NCBI RefSeq assembly: GCF_037975245.1
Contig: NC_092573.1
Coordinates: 10,080,001 to 10,144,000, forward strand
Source of the DNA: Apostichopus japonicus
Taxonomy: Eukaryota > Echinodermata > Holothuroidea > Aspidochirotida > Stichopodidae
DNA: 64,000 nucleotides
Reading direction: 5' to 3'
This document shows positions 60,155 to 64,000 of this stretch, in pieces. How positions within the stretch are numbered: position 1 is the first letter of the stretch; every line of letters begins with the position of its first letter. The position numbers and the translations under genes were made by a program. Under the pieces are notes generated by a model, which was given only the letters and a program-made list of their open reading frames with translations, did no database searches and was not told the origin of the DNA.

Positions 60155-60372
60155 CCTCCAGCAAGCAGGAACTCGCGAAGAAGCCATCATTGGCTTATCA
60201 AAGCCGCAAGCTGACCAAAGTCAGTCTCTTAGATTCATATTTAACGTCCATGATTATGAATTGTCAATTGTCAACAACTCTGTAACTGGACGACATACAT
60301 TAATCTTGGAGTGACTCGAACCGGGGACCTTATGATTGAAAGGCACCGGCGTTATCCACTGAGCTAACACTC
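60155..60372 (-). mobile_element. tRNA-derived SINE, copy 3, body and tRNA head
   Basis: Continues the SINE interrupted at 58545. It carries 'aagcaggaactcgcgaagaa', 'gtgactcgaaccggggacc' and 'ccactgagctaacactcc'. The first eight bases duplicate the last eight before the inserted element. Confidence 0.88.
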
Positions 60373-61066
60373 CTTTGATAGAAAAGTAGAAAATCACATG
60401 ATAGAAAATCAGGCAGTCATTCCCTTTACACCATCAATGTGCATAATTAGCTAATGTTTATTCATAAATGAAACTAGAATTAAGAAAAGACTTGTAAAAT
60501 GGTCAATCTATGATGGATTTTGATGAGAGTTGCAGTTATTTTCATGATTTCGAATGCCTATTAGAGTGATTAGGACAATGTTGTTTCTAGCTAGGTGTCC
60601 ATATACCTTTAAGGCAATCGTACTGACGGTGTGAATGTTTCTTAACCTTGATCTAAATTAGACACATTTTATTTAAATACTGCTCATACTGTCAGTACAA
60701 GTGCTTTGAAGCATGACATGAAAAGCAGTGTATATTGCTGATGCTGCAACTGGGTGCAAAATGACACAAGATATATATTTATCAATATCTGAAGGTGTAT
60801 AATTATACATATTTGGATATAAATTATCAGTGATTGCTAATGGGTATGTGCTTAATAAGGTTTGGTTTACAAACCTTGCTTACCATACAAGTTGATATAA
60901 ATAATGCTGGGTGGGTTATGAAAGAATTTAAACACAACATGAATGACTTCTTTAACAATGAAAATATCAAAGATATGTGAATGCTCAAATTGCTTTTCAT
61001 TTAATGTAGCAAATCTGTTTATTTTTCATTTCATTTTTCTATATTTTCTTTTTGATTTTGTTTCAG

Positions 61067-61146
61067 TGAGACCATCTTCTTCCTTCATCAAATTTTCTAC
61101 AAGGGCTTATGTGCAAGAATGGAGAATTGGCCGACTTTGGTATTAG
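61067..61146 (+). CDS. RASGRF: RasGRF exon: DH (RhoGEF) domain, continued
   Basis: The exon contributes T to finish the Ser codon split at 42525, then 26 codons and one trailing G. The peptide [20 protein letters not shown] continues as WPTLVL. It matches the DH-domain stretch after SIFLNS in vertebrate RASGRF, where FLHQIFYQGL and WPTLVL are conserved. The acceptor is tttgtttcag at 61066 and the donor is GTAAAA at 61147. It closes in phase 1, so the next DH exon (outside the window) should begin with two bases completing a Gly or Ala-type codon. An ATG lies inside this exon, but nothing suggests an internal start. The preceding intron is about 18.5 kb, the second largest here. Confidence 0.95.
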
Positions 61147-61429
61147 GTAAAAATTTTGGACTTTAAGTTTTTAATACTTTCCCAAGGTAAAAGAAGTGTA
61201 TGTAATGGTCATGGTGTGTTTATGCATGTTTGTGTAAGTGACACCTTGGTCTGTAAATGTGGCACATTTATAGCTGCTAGTAACTTCATGCATACTTGGC
61301 ATGTGTTTTACCAGCTGTGGTCATTGTGGTGTATTATTGCTGGATGTGCTGTCAGCCAGTGGCCGATATGTGGAGACCTTGTAAACAAGTTTGCTCCACA
61401 GATATAGCTTTGGCAAATCTTGTTGATGG

Positions 61430-62690
61430 ATGGTAAGTGTCCCTTAATGAGCACTATATTTCCCTTAATGAGCACTAGATTTGTCCCTTCATGAGCACTA
61501 GATTTGTCCCTTAATGAGCAGTAGATTTGCTCCTTAAATGAGCACTAGATTTGTCCCTTAATAAACACTAGATTTGTCCCTTAATGAGCACTAGATTTGT
61601 CCCTTCATGAGCACTAGATTTGTCCCTTAATGAGCAGTAGATTTGCTCCTTAAATGAGCACTAGATTTGTCCCTTAATGAGCACTAGATTTGTCCCTTAA
61701 TGAGCACTAGATTTGTCCCTTAATGAGTACTAGATCTGTCCCTTAATGAGCACTAGATCTGTCCCTTAATGAGCACTAGATTTGTCCCATAATGAGCACT
61801 AGATTTGCTCCTTAATGAGCACTAGATTTGTTCCTTAATGAGCACTAGATTTGTCCCTTAATGAGTACTAGATTTGTTCCTTAATGAGCACTAGATCTGT
61901 CCCTTAAGGAGCACTAGATTTGTCCCTTAATGAGGACTAGATTTGTTCCTTAATGAGCACTAGATTTTTCCCTTAATGAGTACTAGATCTGTCCCTTAAT
62001 GAGTACTAGATCTGTCCCTTAAGGAGCACTAGATTTTTCCCTTAATGAGGACTAGATTTGCTCCTTTATGAGCACTAGATTTGTCCCTTAATGAGCACTA
62101 GATTTGTCCCTTAATGAGTACTAGATCTGTCCCTTAATGAGTACTAGATCTGTCCCTTAATGAGCACTAGATCTGTCCCTTAATGAGTACTAGATTTGTC
62201 CCTTAATGAGTACTAGATCTGTCCCTTAATGAGCACTAGATTTGTCCCTTAATGAGCACTAGATTTGCTCCTTTATGAGTACTAGATTTGTCCCTTAATG
62301 AGCACTAGATTTGCTCCTTTATGAGCACTAGATTTGTCCCTTAATGAGCACTAGATTTGTCCCTTAATGAGCACTAGATTTGTCCCTTAATGAGTACTAT
62401 ATCTGTCCCTTAATGAGCACTAGATCTGTCCCTTAATGAGTACTAGATTTGCTCCTTAATGAGTACTAGATTTGTCCCTTAATGAGCACTAGATTTGTCC
62501 CTTAATGAGGACTAGATTTGTTCCTTAATGAGCACTAGATTTGTCCCTTAATGAGCACTAGATCTGTCCCTTAATGAGCACTAGATCTGTCCCTTAATGA
62601 GCACTAGATTTGTCCCTTAATGAGTACTAGATCTGTCCCTTAATGAGCACTAGATCTGTCCCTTAATGAGTACTACATTTGTGGCGGTGT
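61430..62690. repeat. 23-bp minisatellite, about 55 copies
   Basis: The unit is close to GTCCCTTAATGAGCACTAGA plus TTT. Variants are TTCC or CTCC for TCCC, GTACT for GCACT and GATCT for GATTT. Occasional 24-base units (for example 'ccttaaatgagc') show slippage. The period is not a multiple of three and the unit contains stops, so there is no coding artefact. Confidence 0.95.
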
Positions 62691-62694
62691 TTGT

Positions 62695-63540
62695 GAAACT
62701 GAAAGAGGTCAACAGGGCTCAAATATCTGAAAACATTACAAAGTAATGAAGGCCAGCTTTGATGATTCCAATACTGTCGATGCCTCCTTATTGAATTCTT
62801 GATAGGTGTTGTTTTGCTATATACCATAGGTCATCTGACTTCAACTGTGATCAACACTTTAAAAACTCTGTAAAAAGATTTAGTGAATATTCCATGATTG
62901 GCGAATCTTATGCTTGGTATGTAGCTGCCTCTTAATGAGTTTTTGGTTGTTACAACTTTGTTGTTGTATTATTGCATTGATGGCAAAGGTCATTTGTAAT
63001 TAATGGTGATGTTCAAAATTTGATAAACTTATTAAGGAGCTTGTCTTCACTTTCATTTGTTGGAGGGGATGGGGGGGGGGAGGGGAGTAGCAGGAGTTTT
63101 TGTGTGTTGATCCTGAAATATGATTGATTACATGTTTGGATGAAACACATGTTGAAGGACACAGTCGATCAAGTTAATTTTCACTTACCCTTTCAGTAAA
63201 ACTCCTGAAGTGTTGTCTGAACTTTTATGTTTACAGACCATGGCAGGTAAAAAATGTTTGACATCTGATGACAGTATAGGCCTATGCATATACTTCAGAG
63301 AGAAGAAATGTTGTATTGTTACTGTGCAGTATGTGGTAGGGTCTATATATGTCATGAACACAAGGACGGTTTTTAACTTATGTAAATTATAAACTGGCCT
63401 TTAAATGTTTAGCAGTAACAGTTCGGCACTGTGTCATATATAAGTAGGACGTATAGGAAGCCGCAGCTCGTGCAGCTGTTATAGGCTGTGGAGGATGTAA
63501 TAAACTGGAAAGTTCAAAGGTCATTTAAGGTGAGCAGAAG
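62695..63540. repeat. Decayed AGGTCA-type repeat flanking the 23-bp array
   Basis: Contains 'gaaagaggtcaacagggctc', 'ataggtcatctgacttcaac', 'atggcaaaggtcatttgtaa' and 'gttcaaaggtcatttaaggt', like the tract at 52270. It also carries 'gcctcttaatgagtttt' (near 62926), a likely single-copy ancestor of the 23-bp unit. Confidence 0.5.
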
Positions 63541-64000
63541 AAAAAATTATTAATGTAGGTTGTAGTAGTAGATGTGATTGTTGTCCTATCCTTCCCTTTC
63601 CCACAAACCATTGCCTCCAATTTTAGTATATATTCATTTTATCCTTTCTTGACATATCCGGATATCATGCTGGGATTTTAACCTAATAACATGGTGAATG
63701 GAGTGTTTACCTCTGGTGTTTTTTGTTTTTTTGTCAGTTGTAAAAGAAAATGATATTCAGTAGATATTATCTTACCTCCATTTGCGACCGTTCCTTATAT
63801 AGCTTGATACGACAGTAGGGTTTAGGATATATAGAATTTGAATAATATACGTCAGCAGATCCGTTCGTACGGTTTATCAGATACAGACACCCCTGCTGCG
63901 ATGTTGAATAAACAATAACTTTTGTCTCTTATTAAAGAAATAGAAAATATTATTATAACAATAACTTCCATTTTAGGACTTTTACCTTCTTTTTACCGTC

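Larger units (their letters stand above)
42526..61066 (+). other. RasGRF intron, about 18.5 kb
   Basis: Bounded by GTAAAT and CAG. It contains a ~330-bp tandem repeat (43894-44704) and hAT-type elements at 45163-45530, 46676-47054, 56772-57166 and 58546-60154. It also holds a second SINE type (55806-56127), a palindromic tandem repeat (57587-58100) and a decayed AGGTCA-rich repeat (52270-52900). The stretches 42540-43880, 45540-46660, 47060-52260, 52910-54060 and 54300-55530 hold no feature I can support apart from homopolymer G/C runs. Confidence 0.8.
61147..64000 (+). other. RasGRF intron (5' part; 3' end outside window)
   Basis: Starts with donor GTAAAA. It holds the 23-bp minisatellite (about 61430-62690) embedded in an older decayed repeat that extends to about 63540. 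The last ~450 bases show nothing recognisable. The next DH-domain exon was not found before the window ends. Confidence 0.75.

Overview
This is eukaryotic, AT-rich, intron- and repeat-dominated DNA from a marine invertebrate. It is most likely an invertebrate deuterostome such as an echinoderm. That placement is an inference from the gene structure, the tRNA-SINE, CR1-like and hAT repeat mix, and scattered TAGGCCTA palindromes; nothing in the window names a species. Only one host gene is recognised: five internal exons of a plus-strand RasGRF (Ras-specific guanine-nucleotide-releasing factor) gene, whose introns fill the window. The exons are 5999-6108 (end of the first PH domain), 26272-26419 (coiled coil), 36191-36286 (acidic linker), 42272-42525 (IQ motif and start of the RhoGEF/DH domain) and 61067-61146 (DH domain continued). 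Their phases join exactly into 229 codons plus one base, co-linear with vertebrate RASGRF1/2. Earlier and later exons lie outside the window.

Intron layout. 1-5998 holds a 57-copy 24-bp minisatellite, a TTAA/TA-flanked MITE, and a cluster of decayed look-alikes of the PH exon just before the real one. 6109-26271 holds a 5.8-kb DNA transposon (about 8711-14540, 31-bp perfect terminal inverted repeats) carrying a broken transposase-like gene. It also holds a second MITE copy, two related tandem arrays, a tRNA-derived SINE and a degenerate 28S rRNA fragment. 26420-36190 holds a third MITE copy (inverted) and a hAT-like element. 36287-42271 holds a 48-bp minisatellite, a ~400-bp tandem repeat split by a 5'-truncated CR1-like LINE, and a SINE ending about 40 bp before an exon. 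42526-61066 holds a 330-bp tandem repeat, several hAT-type elements with 8-bp target duplications, and a three-level nest (hAT in hAT in SINE). 61147-64000 starts with a 55-copy 23-bp minisatellite.

Best leads. (1) The 5.8-kb transposon, with a spliced, degenerate gene of a widespread but poorly described transposase-like family. (2) Multiple relics of the PH exon, and probably of the linker exon, next to the functional exons, some keeping splice-acceptor-like sequence. (3) The nested hAT/SINE stratigraphy. (4) A short module containing an imperfect palindrome shared by four hAT-like loci. All similarity statements were made by eye; no alignment or database search was run.
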